Positions 26,734-36,041 of a stretch of 64,000 bases of DNA are shown here, piece by piece. The DNA is from Bacteroidota bacterium. Lineage in GTDB: Bacteria; Bacteroidota; Bacteroidia; Bacteroidales; F082. The translations under genes and the position numbers were made by a program. The notes under the pieces are model-generated. The model searched no databases. It was not told the DNA's origin and worked only from the letters and a program-made list of their open reading frames with translations. Location: assembly GCA_016845105.1 (NCBI GenBank), contig JAERTF010000051.1, forward strand, positions 1 through 64,000. The letters run 5' to 3'. Every line of letters starts with the position of its first letter. Positions within the stretch are counted from its first letter, which is position 1.

Positions 26734-26959
26734 AACTCAATTTTTTTTACATAATTATTATACGTACATTTATCAATAAGGATACCACATTTTGTAAAAC
26801 ATTGTAAATTAATGATTAATGGTGGCTGGAGTGTCCTGTTATGGGACTGTTTTTCGGAAATGGGAATAATGGAATTTCTGGCAGAAAGAATCTCATTGTT
26901 GGTAATTTCTAGGATTGATGTTATTGCTAATCAAATTTTACATGTAATAAGCCCTGATA

Positions 26960-27256
26960 TTACTTTAAACAATCGGATTCAACAACTAAAACACCCTTCC
27001 AATAAGCAACATAGGCTTTAATATTAGATGCCTGAGACAGAGGGTTTGGATAGCGCCAAGCTGCATCAGCATTTGTTTTCCCATCAACATTAATATAGTA
27101 ATGTAATGCAGTTACTTTACATTGACAAACTGTATTTATGTTGCTTCCAATCAATAAGTCTTTATCCACAGACTCAGGAGGTAACTATTGATTCCCTTCA
27201 ATGTTTATCGTGTGATCGCTATCTGCAATTACTTCACGGTTCCATATTGCTTTTAT
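26960..27256 (-). pseudogene. DUF427 domain gene, decayed (lost start, in-frame amber)
   Basis: Read on the minus strand from 27256, the frame gives IKAIWNREVIADSDHTINIEGNQ, then a TAG stop (27187-27185), then LPPESVDKDLLIG and continues to VDGKTNADAAWRYPNP and NIKAYVAYWKGV, ending at 26960. This is the whole length of a DUF427 protein (about 98 codons). The expected ATG is ATA (27256-27254), the expected tyrosine after the EGN segment is TAG, and the usual CPWKG motif reads CQCKV. Two independent lesions make a sequencing error unlikely. It begins four bases after the eanA-like stop, so it was the third gene of that operon. Confidence 0.8.
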
Positions 27257-27259
27257 GGT

Positions 27260-28234
27260 TTATCCTTTTCGTTTCCAAAGAGAGTTCACAAAATATTTTC
27301 GCTCATCAAAAAAATTCCTTACAACACCAAATCCTGATTTCAATGCTAGTTTATTGATCATATCCAGGTCATATTTTTGTGACATCTCCATAAAAATTTT
27401 TTCTCCTTTAGTAAACTGGATGGTAGTGTTTAGATCTTTTATTTTTATTATTTGCTCTGCCTTACTAATCAGATAACTTTTGGCAGTGCCTGTTTGTGGA
27501 CTATATTCTTCATTGTGAAAAAAATTATTCAGATTAAAATTAGCATCCAGCTCATCATTTATTCTTTGAAGCAGATTTAAATTAAAAGCAGCAGTGTGGC
27601 CATGTGGATCATTATAAGCTTTCATGATTAAACCAGGATCTTTTTTCATGTCGAAGCCAATGAACAGCATGTCTTTAGGATTTAATACATCTCGTAATTT
27701 ACCAAGAAAATCCAATGACATCTGCTTATTATAGTTTCCAATATTTGACCCTAGAAATAGAATTATCTTTTTCGAGAATCCATTGGGAACTATCTTTTTT
27801 ATCAGATTAAAATAATCCCCAATTAATCCGTTAACCCTTAGTTCTGGCAGTTCTGATTTTAGATCTGTTAGAAGACTTAAAACAGCATCACTTGATATAT
27901 CTATTGGCGAATATTTAAAGTTTGCATTTCTGTTTAGAAAGTAGGAAAGCAGTATTTTAGTTTTTGTTCCATCACCTGCTCCAAGTTCAATAAGATCGAA
28001 ACAATCATTATTTAGAGTGAATGATTCAAGAATTTCTTGTTTTGATTTTGAAAAAATTTCCAATTCACAGTCAGTAAGGTAATACTCAGGCATTTTCATA
28101 ATATCCTGAAATATCTTGCTACCTTTTTCATTGTAGAAATACTTGGATGAAAGATACTTTTGATTGGAGGTTAATCCAGCTAGTGTGTCAACAGCAAAAT
28201 TGGTTAGTACGATCTTTTCTTTTGTATTATTCAT
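27260..28234 (-). CDS. eanA: L-histidine N-alpha-methyltransferase (EgtD/EanA)
   Basis: A 324-residue SAM-dependent enzyme (EgtD of mycobacteria is 321) that trimethylates histidine to hercynine. SAM site: DLIELGAGDGTKTK (80-93). Residues Asn167 (GSNIGN), Tyr207 (KAYND), Glu283 and Ser285 (MEMS) fall one position from the histidine-binding Asn166, Tyr206, Glu282 and Ser284 that I recall for mycobacterial EgtD. The ATG at 28234 is preferred over the one at 28306, which lies inside the upstream rhodanese gene. Seven bases separate it from that gene. No EgtB is visible, so ergothioneine would be made through the rhodanese (EanB) route. Confidence 0.85.
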   Translation of the reverse strand: MNNTKEKIVLTNFAVDTLAGLTSNQKYLSSKYFYNEKGSKIFQDIMKMPEYYLTDCELEIFSKSKQEILESFTLNNDCFDLIELGAGDGTKTKILLSYFLNRNANFKYSPIDISSDAVLSLLTDLKSELPELRVNGLIGDYFNLIKKIVPNGFSKKIILFLGSNIGNYNKQMSLDFLGKLRDVLNPKDMLFIGFDMKKDPGLIMKAYNDPHGHTAAFNLNLLQRINDELDANFNLNNFFHNEEYSPQTGTAKSYLISKAEQIIKIKDLNTTIQFTKGEKIFMEMSQKYDLDMINKLALKSGFGVVRNFFDERKYFVNSLWKRKG

Positions 28235-28241
28235 AGGCTGG

Positions 28242-29531
28242 CTATTCTGGTTTTCCTGTTTCGAATGGGTTCTCAGGATCATTACTCCACTCGAACCATC
28301 CTCCATCGAAAAGACTTACTCTTGGCCATCCCATAAGCCATGCATTAAAGAAAGCCTCGCTTCCACGCCAGCCGGTTCCACAGTAAAAAGCAAGGTGTTT
28401 ATCAGGAGTAATACCTACTTCTTCCCATATGGCTTGCACTTCATGAAACTCACGAATTGTGTGATCAAGGTTACGATAGTTTTCCATATGATAAGCATCT
28501 GATCCACAATTACCAAATATCGCACCCGGTATACGGCCTTTTTTTTCAATGTAATTATACCCACTAACCTCACCAATAAACTCGGGCCAACTTCTTACAC
28601 AAACAAGTTCAGCATTTTTTGATGCAAGCATATTTTTTGCTTCAGGTACATCAACTATAAGTTTTGGTTTTTGTGGTATTGAAACCCCAAAATCAGCAAC
28701 CGCTATTTTAGGAACATCATCTTTATCAACTTCATATCCTGCATCTTCCCACGATTGAAATCCACCATTTAATATTCTTACATCTTTAACTCCGGCATAC
28801 ATCATAATAAATGCATTACGTATTGCACCAATGTCACCAGCAGCACTCCCCGGAAATGGATCGTCATTGTTAGGAAACATAAACTTTCCATAAAGAACAA
28901 CGGTTGTGTCGGCTGTAATCCCATGTTCCTCAAGAGCATCTTTTAACTCTTTGGGTGAGCGTCGGTTCCAAGTTTCTGGAGTCTCCAGAGCAAGTGTATC
29001 CATATCAATCGCACCAGGAATATGTCCACTTAAATACGCATCACGATTGCGATAATGTGAATGTACCACAATAAACTTATCATTGTTGTATAATTCAGGT
29101 TTATTTCCTGTTATAAGTTCATTCACCCAATCTGCAGAAACAAGATTATTGTATCTATTGAGGTGTTCCATTGGTAATTCATTATTGTTACTCCATTCGT
29201 TTACAAAGTGATTATAAATTGAAATGGTTTTGTATCCGGCACGTATAAACCGATCAGCTACATCTTCTGAATTATTGGAATCGTATCCATAAATAACAAT
29301 ATGATTGGTAGAAGATATTCCTTTGGATTTAACTATTTCAATCCAATCCATATATGTTGTCCATTTCATGGGTAAACTCTTGGCTCCTTTAATATGTCCA
29401 CCACGTGATTCATTATGTAACCTCCATCCATTATATGCATCAACTGGACGAATATCAACTGTTATGACATTTTTATTTTCACGAAGTTTTTTCAATTCAT
29501 TAGTAGAAACGTGAGTTGTTTTCAAATTCAT
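28242..29531 (-). CDS. eanB: Multi-rhodanese sulfurtransferase, probable EanB (hercynine to ergothioneine)
   Basis: A 429-residue protein with three rhodanese-like domains (about 5-120, 140-265, 290-425). Only the last has a cysteine in the active-site loop: FYCGTGWRGSEAF, Cys384. EanB of Chlorobium limicola, as I recall it, is a rhodanese-like protein of about 448 residues acting through Cys412 with the same CGTGW loop, with Tyr353 near the substrate; Tyr325 here has the same 59-residue spacing to the cysteine. It attaches polysulfide sulfur to hercynine without oxygen. The adjacent histidine methyltransferase gene supports this. The alternative is a generic thiosulfate or mercaptopyruvate sulfurtransferase. 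Confidence 0.7.
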   Translation of the reverse strand: MNLKTTHVSTNELKKLRENKNVITVDIRPVDAYNGWRLHNESRGGHIKGAKSLPMKWTTYMDWIEIVKSKGISSTNHIVIYGYDSNNSEDVADRFIRAGYKTISIYNHFVNEWSNNNELPMEHLNRYNNLVSADWVNELITGNKPELYNNDKFIVVHSHYRNRDAYLSGHIPGAIDMDTLALETPETWNRRSPKELKDALEEHGITADTTVVLYGKFMFPNNDDPFPGSAAGDIGAIRNAFIMMYAGVKDVRILNGGFQSWEDAGYEVDKDDVPKIAVADFGVSIPQKPKLIVDVPEAKNMLASKNAELVCVRSWPEFIGEVSGYNYIEKKGRIPGAIFGNCGSDAYHMENYRNLDHTIREFHEVQAIWEEVGITPDKHLAFYCGTGWRGSEAFFNAWLMGWPRVSLFDGGWFEWSNDPENPFETGKPE

Positions 29532-29604
29532 AAATAATCTATTTATTTAATAATTAATATGTTAAAGATAATCAAATTATATTGCGTCAAGAGGAGTTTT
29601 AAAC

Positions 29605-30909
29605 TCAGATATCATCTTTTATTACAGAACTCTTTGGTACTATTAGTACTCGCAACGACTGGTCGTATGTGAAATAACTCCACGACCAACTTAAAAAAGT
29701 GGATATTTTGTTTTTTATTCCAACTATTGAAAAAAGATGAACTATCGACCACAGAGTCCAGGCAATAGTTCCCTTTAGCCTGATTTTTTGTAATTCAGCA
29801 ACAGCTAAATTATGCCCGATAGTTGCCATTGATCCTTTATCTGAGTATTCAAAGTTAATGGGTTTATTACCAGAGTTTATTTTCTGTAAATTTTTGGCAA
29901 GCAGCCGAGCTTGTTGTATGGCAACTTGTGCAACCTGTGGATGACCGTTCGGATAATTAGGAGTTTCCATTATACATAAATCACCAATGGCATAAATATC
30001 ATCTAATCCAATAGTTTTATTGGTTCTGTCGACAATAAGCCTTCCTCCTTTTCCAAAGGAATGAATAGGTAAACCTGTAATTTTATTGGCAATAATACCT
30101 GCTGACCAAATAACTGTTTTTGAATTCAAGATGCTATTATCCGACATTTTTAATGTGGTTCCATCATAGTCATTAACCCTTGTTGAAAGCTTTACTTCCA
30201 CACCTAATTTTTCAAGATATTTTAAAGCTGTTCTGCCTGATTGTTTTGACATACCAGCCAGTAATTCTGGTGATGCTTCATACAGTACAATTTGCATTTT
30301 GGTTAAGTCTAACTCAGGATAATCCTTTGGGAAAATATATTTTTTCATTTCGGCCAAAGCTCCCGCAAGTTCAACACCTGTAGGTCCACCACCCACCAAA
30401 ACGATGTTTAAATACTGATTAATTTTGTTTTGCTCGGTTTCCAGCAGAGCTTTTTCAAAGTTTTGAAGAATTGTATTTCTTATGAGAATTGCATCGGAAG
30501 CAGTTTTCATCGATAGGGCATATCTTTTGATATTTTCTTGACCGAAAAAATTTGTTCCAACACCCATTGCCAGTACTAGTTGGTCATATTTCAAACAACC
30601 AATATTAGTTACTATTTCTTTGTTTTTGTAATTTACACTTTCTATTGTTGCAATACGAAAATGTACATCTTTTTCGTTTTGAAGAACCTTGCGAAGGGGG
30701 AACGAGATGGCACTAGGCTCAAGACCTGCAGTTGCTACCTGATAAAGCAGAGGTTGAAACTGATGAAAATTATTTTTGTCAAGCAATATAATTTGATAAT
30801 CGTTTTTTTTTAAAACTTCTCGTAAAAATTTAAGACCGGCAAAACCACCACCAACTATAACAACTCTTTTCCTTATTGTGGAAGGAATGTTCGGAATATA
30901 CTTCTTCAT
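29605..30909 (-). CDS. ndh: Type II NADH dehydrogenase (NDH-2)
   Basis: A 434-residue flavoprotein that oxidises NADH and reduces quinone without pumping protons. Two dinucleotide-binding motifs are visible: VIVGGGFAGLKF (FAD, 17-28) and VLVGGGPTGVELAGAL (NADH). FHQFQPLLYQVATAGLEPS (the family QPLLYQVA segment) and YAIGDLC are characteristic. The C-terminus carries amphipathic/hydrophobic helices (TIAWTLWSIVHLF) for membrane attachment. Transcribed alone; 73 bases upstream of eanB on the same strand. Confidence 0.93.
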   Translation of the reverse strand: MKKYIPNIPSTIRKRVVIVGGGFAGLKFLREVLKKNDYQIILLDKNNFHQFQPLLYQVATAGLEPSAISFPLRKVLQNEKDVHFRIATIESVNYKNKEIVTNIGCLKYDQLVLAMGVGTNFFGQENIKRYALSMKTASDAILIRNTILQNFEKALLETEQNKINQYLNIVLVGGGPTGVELAGALAEMKKYIFPKDYPELDLTKMQIVLYEASPELLAGMSKQSGRTALKYLEKLGVEVKLSTRVNDYDGTTLKMSDNSILNSKTVIWSAGIIANKITGLPIHSFGKGGRLIVDRTNKTIGLDDIYAIGDLCIMETPNYPNGHPQVAQVAIQQARLLAKNLQKINSGNKPINFEYSDKGSMATIGHNLAVAELQKIRLKGTIAWTLWSIVHLFSIVGIKNKISTFLSWSWSYFTYDQSLRVLIVPKSSVIKDDI

Positions 30910-31050
30910 TTTGCTAAATTTGCAGTTTGTTGTAGTTTGTCGTAATTTTTTAAAAAACCTGACATAGTTCTACCAATTACTTTAACATAATATCATATCT
31001 GGCTTATTAGTTGTACTCGGTCACAATTATACCCATCAATGTAATCTGTT

Positions 31051-31917
31051 TTAGAAGTGAAAAGCAATTCCTATACTAGGCCCGGAAAAGGTTGCCTTAA
31101 TTTTATAATCCTCTCTTAAAAAAGTACCAACATGATTTAATTGTAAATGATTCCATCCCAATTTAACAGAGGTAATTTTTCCGGTTCTGAAATAGGAATA
31201 CATTGATATTTGATTTGAATATTTCGAATTGAAAAATAAACCACCATAGTCACCTTGAAAAACCAAAAACCATCGTTTAAACGTAAATTGATTTTGAATA
31301 CCTATTACAGGTTCCCACCAAGCTGGTGTTATTTCAAGTGAAATTCCATCTCCGTTTAATTGGGAGCTAAGGGAATGAAAATGAACACGCCCTCCAACAT
31401 ATCCAAATAGTTCATACTTGAACGTATTATTTTTTGATATTGTTTCAAATAACTTATATCCTCCAATTAACCTAAAATTAACTGTTCTAAAATCTGCCTT
31501 GACAATATCTTTGTTGTTAAGTTTGAACTTTACAGAATTGCCCACCGAACCTGAAATAGCATCGAACTGGAATAAGACTTTGTCGTTCTCATAGGCTACT
31601 TTGGTGAGGAAAAAGAATTTCAAATACCAATCTGATTGAAATAGTCTTGAGAGGATCTTGCCAAAATCACCACCAGGCGGAGGTTCGATGGGATGAACAG
31701 GATCAACACCATCTTCACCTTCAATTTCTACTCCTCCATAAGCAAATGTTCCGGCGAAGCCTGGAATCCATATTGGTAGTTCGACACTCCAATGACGTTC
31801 TGTTAATAGAAAATTAGATTTTTGTTTACGTACTTGCTTTTTCGATAATGAATCTTGAGCCAATGAAATATTGGATAACAAAAACAAAACAATCACTAGT
31901 AAAAAACCCTTTTTCAA
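31051..31917 (-). CDS. Predicted outer-membrane beta-barrel protein
   Basis: A 288-residue protein with a signal peptide (MKKGFLLVIVLFLLSNISLAQ) and alternating amphipathic strands through the length (VNFRLIGGYKLFET, YELFGYVGGRVHFHSL, VKLGWNHLQLNHVG) ending in FHF, typical of an outer-membrane barrel. A proline-rich acidic loop (VDPVHPIEPPPGGD) occurs near residue 85. I do not recognise a named family. Transcribed alone between NDH-2 and the T9SS cargo genes. Confidence 0.75.
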   Translation of the reverse strand: MKKGFLLVIVLFLLSNISLAQDSLSKKQVRKQKSNFLLTERHWSVELPIWIPGFAGTFAYGGVEIEGEDGVDPVHPIEPPPGGDFGKILSRLFQSDWYLKFFFLTKVAYENDKVLFQFDAISGSVGNSVKFKLNNKDIVKADFRTVNFRLIGGYKLFETISKNNTFKYELFGYVGGRVHFHSLSSQLNGDGISLEITPAWWEPVIGIQNQFTFKRWFLVFQGDYGGLFFNSKYSNQISMYSYFRTGKITSVKLGWNHLQLNHVGTFLREDYKIKATFSGPSIGIAFHF

Positions 31918-32034
31918 AACAGGATACTTTATTTAATGTTTATTATACTCAATCCAAAATTAATTAATTTCTACGATGTTGATCAATTTGTGGTTTTTAC
32001 CTTGAACTACAGAGAACACATATGGCGCGTATAA

Positions 32035-33744
32035 CTAATGAGCTAATAAAAAACGGAGCTTGTTTAAAACCTGATTATTTCTTTTGATAATGACAAAATA
32101 TGTACCCGAAAGCTTATCAGATATATCAATGAAAGTTAACTGCGAATTAAGATGATCACTATAAACAGTTACTCCGAATAGATTGACAATATCTACTGTT
32201 ATATCTACCGAAGGAATTGTTTTTTGAGTTTCAATATATAATAATCCGGATGATGGATTAGGATAAATTTTTAGTGTTATCTGGTTCTCAGAAATACCCA
32301 ACCTAATGGTATCTGTAGTACTTGAATATAATGATGTGTCGACGATTAGGTGGTTGGTGAAGTAATAGTCTTCATCAATTAACATTGAATCCTGATAATA
32401 AAGGTCGCATAAATAACCAATATGCCTTTGATAGCTATTATTGCGCCAATATTTCTCATGGTAAGCAGAATCAATCAATATGCTGTCTATTGTTGAGTAT
32501 ATAAAGGGAGGAACAGTATCTATGGTAGTAATTGTATAGAAATAAGATGAGTGCGAAGTGTCGGAACTTAATAGTTCACTATAACCAATGGTATCTGGGA
32601 TGGGTAAAGTTATGTTTGATAGTAATGTCCAGCAATCATCACCACCGGCAAGTGCAATATCCATTCTATTGTCGTTATTCAGATCACCAATTGATAACGA
32701 ATAATTGTTAAGCACTGTATATACATTGTCAAACGAAATATAGTTATTGAAATTACCAAACGCATCTTGTTGATAGATTGTTGTTTTTAAAAAACCACGA
32801 TGGCCTACAATGATTTCATTTTTTCCATCACAATTCAGATCACTTATTTTTATTGGGCGTGCAAGATCGTATGCAGAAAGAATAAGAGGTGTTTCAAAGC
32901 CTAGTGTATCTGATTTCTGATAAATAACATATACTTTGCCGTTTGGATAGTTAGCAGAATATGTCATCGCAATATCCAACTTATCATCATCATTCAAATG
33001 TCCAATTGTCATTGCTTCGGATCCAAGGTAATTGAAGTCGTAGAATATAGGATCATCAAGAATTCCACTTGCATTTTGCAGAAAAATATAGAAACCATAT
33101 TCGAACCCCGCCCCACCATAAAAAATCAAATCATTTAATCCATCATTATCCATATCACCAATTTCCAATGAAATTTTACCGGTTGCAATGGAAGGATAAT
33201 CAGTAGCAGAAAGTGTGCCGTCATTATTTTGATAGAATACTCTAATTGAGTTATTATTATACATTGTTGTTACTAAATCGGTAAGTCCATCATTGTTTAA
33301 GTCACCTGATCTAACAGCATGTGATTGTTCACCAACGATAATTTCTGTTCGGGAAAACTCTTTTTCTTCCAATTGATAGTAAATAAATATCATATTTGCC
33401 ATGGGTATGACTATATCTAAAAGACCATTGTTATCAAAATCACCAATATCGATTGCATCGGGACCAAACCAATTTTGATATTTGTAATCAAGAATAACTG
33501 TATCATTTCCTATACCTTCTTCATCCTGAAAATAGACCAGTAGCTTGTAACTCAAATCTGTTTCTGGAAACATAATTGTTGAAATAACGAAGTCGTCTAA
33601 ACCATCATTATTCAAATCTCCAGCAACAGATACTTCTGTATCGCATCCAATATTGAATTTTTCGAATGGACTATAGTTAATTTGAGCCATCAAAAAATGT
33701 AACTCAATAACAATAATAAAAGTAAGTAATAGTGCTTTTTTCAT
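32035..33744 (-). CDS. Secreted FG-GAP/VCBS-repeat protein with T9SS sorting domain
   Basis: A 569-residue protein with a signal peptide (MKKALLLTFIIVIELHFLMAQ) and seven or more FG-GAP/VCBS-like repeats, each with a calcium-type loop such as GDLNNDGLDDFVI, GDFDNNGLLDIVI, GDMDNDGLNDLIF and SDLNCDGKNEIIV. The C-terminus (from about residue 485) is a Por-type sorting domain: IYPNPSSGLLYIET to GTYFVIIKRNNQ. It should be exported by type IX secretion and attached to the surface or released. Probably a repeat adhesin or glycan-binding protein. It follows the YCF48-like gene by 25 bases. Confidence 0.88.
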   Translation of the reverse strand: MKKALLLTFIIVIELHFLMAQINYSPFEKFNIGCDTEVSVAGDLNNDGLDDFVISTIMFPETDLSYKLLVYFQDEEGIGNDTVILDYKYQNWFGPDAIDIGDFDNNGLLDIVIPMANMIFIYYQLEEKEFSRTEIIVGEQSHAVRSGDLNNDGLTDLVTTMYNNNSIRVFYQNNDGTLSATDYPSIATGKISLEIGDMDNDGLNDLIFYGGAGFEYGFYIFLQNASGILDDPIFYDFNYLGSEAMTIGHLNDDDKLDIAMTYSANYPNGKVYVIYQKSDTLGFETPLILSAYDLARPIKISDLNCDGKNEIIVGHRGFLKTTIYQQDAFGNFNNYISFDNVYTVLNNYSLSIGDLNNDNRMDIALAGGDDCWTLLSNITLPIPDTIGYSELLSSDTSHSSYFYTITTIDTVPPFIYSTIDSILIDSAYHEKYWRNNSYQRHIGYLCDLYYQDSMLIDEDYYFTNHLIVDTSLYSSTTDTIRLGISENQITLKIYPNPSSGLLYIETQKTIPSVDITVDIVNLFGVTVYSDHLNSQLTFIDISDKLSGTYFVIIKRNNQVLNKLRFLLAH

Positions 33745-33769
33745 TTCTTTATTTCAATAACTGATTTTG

Positions 33770-35902
33770 CTAGTTTATAACTAGTTTTTCTGTTAATTTG
33801 GCATTATCTCCAACAATAACAATTAAATACAATCCTTTATTTAGTCTGCTCACATCTATTGTATTTTTGCCATTGTATGTTAGTTTTTTAATGATTCGAT
33901 TATTCATATCAGTGATATAAATATATTTGATATCATTAATTACATTAGACTTTAATGAAATTTTTGTGTTTGTAGGATTTGGAAATATATGTGGAATTTT
34001 CGAGTGATTATCTGAGAAACCATGTTCATCGATTGAAACTGAAGATAGATCATTTGACATAACAAGGCCATAATTTCCTATTACAAAAATACGACCATCA
34101 TCAAGTATGGTTGCATCATTGAATTGGTTTATTCCCGTAAACTCAATACGATCCCAGTTTAAACCACCATCCGTAGTTTGGTAGATAACAGCATCATTTG
34201 TATTAGAATAAGCACTTAAAAGCACTCCCACATCTTTTGTGTAAAACTTAATAATGTTCGACTCAGAACTAGATCCAAAGTAATCTGTTTCCCATGTATT
34301 ACCACCATCAGCGGTGCTGGCAAAAAAGTGATTATCACCAACTGCATATCCAACATCTTCATTAACAAAACTAAAGGCTGTGATCTCACTACTATTGTTA
34401 TTTTCAAGTATTGATTCCCATGTTTGTCCACCATCTATGGTTTTAAACAAAGCTCTATCCCAGCTCATCGGTTTCAAGGCAAATCCTGTGTATGAATTAA
34501 CAAAACTTATTTTTGCAAAACCAGTTTCATCACTTACTTTAAACCATGTATTGCTGCCATTAATTGTTTTGTACACCCCCTCATGATCAGATGGCCAAGT
34601 ATCATTAAAACAAACATAACCTTCGTTGGAATTAACAAAAAATAGCGATGATATCCCATCATAATCAAACCCCATATCAATATACTCTTTGGTAGTGCAC
34701 CCATCATTTGTTTTATAGAAATTATCATAACCTGCTCCCCAGCTTTCAACCCAATAACCCGTTTGTTCATCCACGAATTGAAGATGTTTTACAGTTACGT
34801 CAATATCAATGTTTAGCACTTCCCATGTTTGACAAGCATCGGTGGATTTTATAATTTGGTTAGCCATTCCCGCATATGCAATGTTTTCTGTGGGCAAGCT
34901 AATGTTGTTTATTGATTTATACGTAAATGCCGAAGGAATCCAGTTTTGACCACCATTTTCGGTTTTATATATTCTACCGTGTTCGCCAACAACAATTCCA
35001 GTTTCATATTCAGTAAAATAAATAGAGGAAAGATGAGTTCCGTATATCAATGTGTTTTGAATACTTACTTTTTCCCAATCCTGTCCACCATTGTATGTTT
35101 TGTATATCTGCCCATGTTCACCAGCTGCGTATCCGGTTTCTTCGCTAACAAAAGCAAATGAATTAATATCTTGGGTGCCATAGTAATAAATATCTTCCCA
35201 ACTTTCACCAAAATCGATAGTTTTCAGCATGCCATAATACTCATTAAAAGCGTAACCAATTGAGTCATTGTAAAAGTAGATGCTTCTCATATCAAAGCTA
35301 TAGTGGTCACTCAACCATGTTGTATCCCAACTAACCCCACCATCGATTGTTTTTTTAATCATTTTGTCGTGGCCCATATAATTGGCATTACATATTGCAT
35401 GCCCGATTTGAGGATTTAAAAAAATAGTTTTATCGGGTCGATCGTCTTCAATTTCCATTATTTCCCAATCCAGTCCCTCATTAAATGACCTTACAATAAA
35501 TTGACCTCCTGATATTATAATAGTATCTTTAGTGAAAAGATGAACAGAGTTTGGATGGTTACCAAACCCCAGATATGGTAATTCAACTTCATTCCAGCTA
35601 ATGCCATAATCCTGACTTTTATATGCTTTCCCATATTGGCATACAATATATCCGGTTTCATTATCAAAGGCGATGTCATTAATATTTGGAAATTCCTGAA
35701 CAATATTCCAGTTTTCTCCACCATCAACTGTTCTTATTACTTTGTAATTATTAATGATGAAGCCGGTATCACTATTAATAAAGGTAACTTTGAAATGATC
35801 GTCACCACCTGGAATTGGGTTAAGCCAGCTCCATTGCCCCAAGGCAGATGAGCCTATAGTTATCATAAGAAATAATGATAATAATACTTGCTTGTTTTTC
35901 AT
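33770..35902 (-). CDS. Secreted YCF48/BNR-repeat protein with T9SS sorting domain
   Basis: A 710-residue protein with a signal peptide (MKNKQVLLSLFLMITIGSSALGQ) and about a dozen repeats of the form TxDGGxxW (TVDGGENWN, TIDGGVSWDT, TENGGQNW, TADGGNTWE), each preceded by a variant of NxxxGYAxG. This is the YCF48/BNR beta-propeller type. The C-terminal 85 residues form a Por sorting domain (HIFPNPTNTKISLKS, NKGLYLIVI). The extracellular role is unknown. It is the first gene of a two-gene T9SS cargo operon with the FG-GAP gene. Confidence 0.88.
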   Translation of the reverse strand: MKNKQVLLSLFLMITIGSSALGQWSWLNPIPGGDDHFKVTFINSDTGFIINNYKVIRTVDGGENWNIVQEFPNINDIAFDNETGYIVCQYGKAYKSQDYGISWNEVELPYLGFGNHPNSVHLFTKDTIIISGGQFIVRSFNEGLDWEIMEIEDDRPDKTIFLNPQIGHAICNANYMGHDKMIKKTIDGGVSWDTTWLSDHYSFDMRSIYFYNDSIGYAFNEYYGMLKTIDFGESWEDIYYYGTQDINSFAFVSEETGYAAGEHGQIYKTYNGGQDWEKVSIQNTLIYGTHLSSIYFTEYETGIVVGEHGRIYKTENGGQNWIPSAFTYKSINNISLPTENIAYAGMANQIIKSTDACQTWEVLNIDIDVTVKHLQFVDEQTGYWVESWGAGYDNFYKTNDGCTTKEYIDMGFDYDGISSLFFVNSNEGYVCFNDTWPSDHEGVYKTINGSNTWFKVSDETGFAKISFVNSYTGFALKPMSWDRALFKTIDGGQTWESILENNNSSEITAFSFVNEDVGYAVGDNHFFASTADGGNTWETDYFGSSSESNIIKFYTKDVGVLLSAYSNTNDAVIYQTTDGGLNWDRIEFTGINQFNDATILDDGRIFVIGNYGLVMSNDLSSVSIDEHGFSDNHSKIPHIFPNPTNTKISLKSNVINDIKYIYITDMNNRIIKKLTYNGKNTIDVSRLNKGLYLIVIVGDNAKLTEKLVIN

Positions 35903-35995
35903 TAACTTGGATTATAGTTTTTCTACTTCAAATATATAATTTTTAGGGATAACCCAATAATGGCCAATGAAAGTTTAATTGTTGATTAGTCCAAA

Positions 35996-36022
35996 AAAAA
36001 GCCGACTCAGTGCCGGCTTTTT
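35996..36022 (-). terminator. Rho-independent terminator of the S46 peptidase gene
   Basis: On the minus strand a nine-base stem (AAAAAGCCG/CGGCTTTTT) closes a nine-base loop and is followed by a run of eight T residues (35993-36000 read in reverse). It lies 20 bases after the peptidase stop codon. Confidence 0.85.
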
Positions 36023-36041
36023 GATAAATCTTATCTGTTAA

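Noticed and set aside
26812..27021. 69-codon plus-strand frame upstream of the LruC gene
   Set aside because: It has no recognisable features, partly overlaps the DUF427 pseudogene on the other strand, and has no promoter or lipobox.
28235..28306. N-terminal extension of the histidine methyltransferase
   Set aside because: It overlaps the rhodanese coding region in another frame; the ATG at 28234 gives the usual EgtD length.
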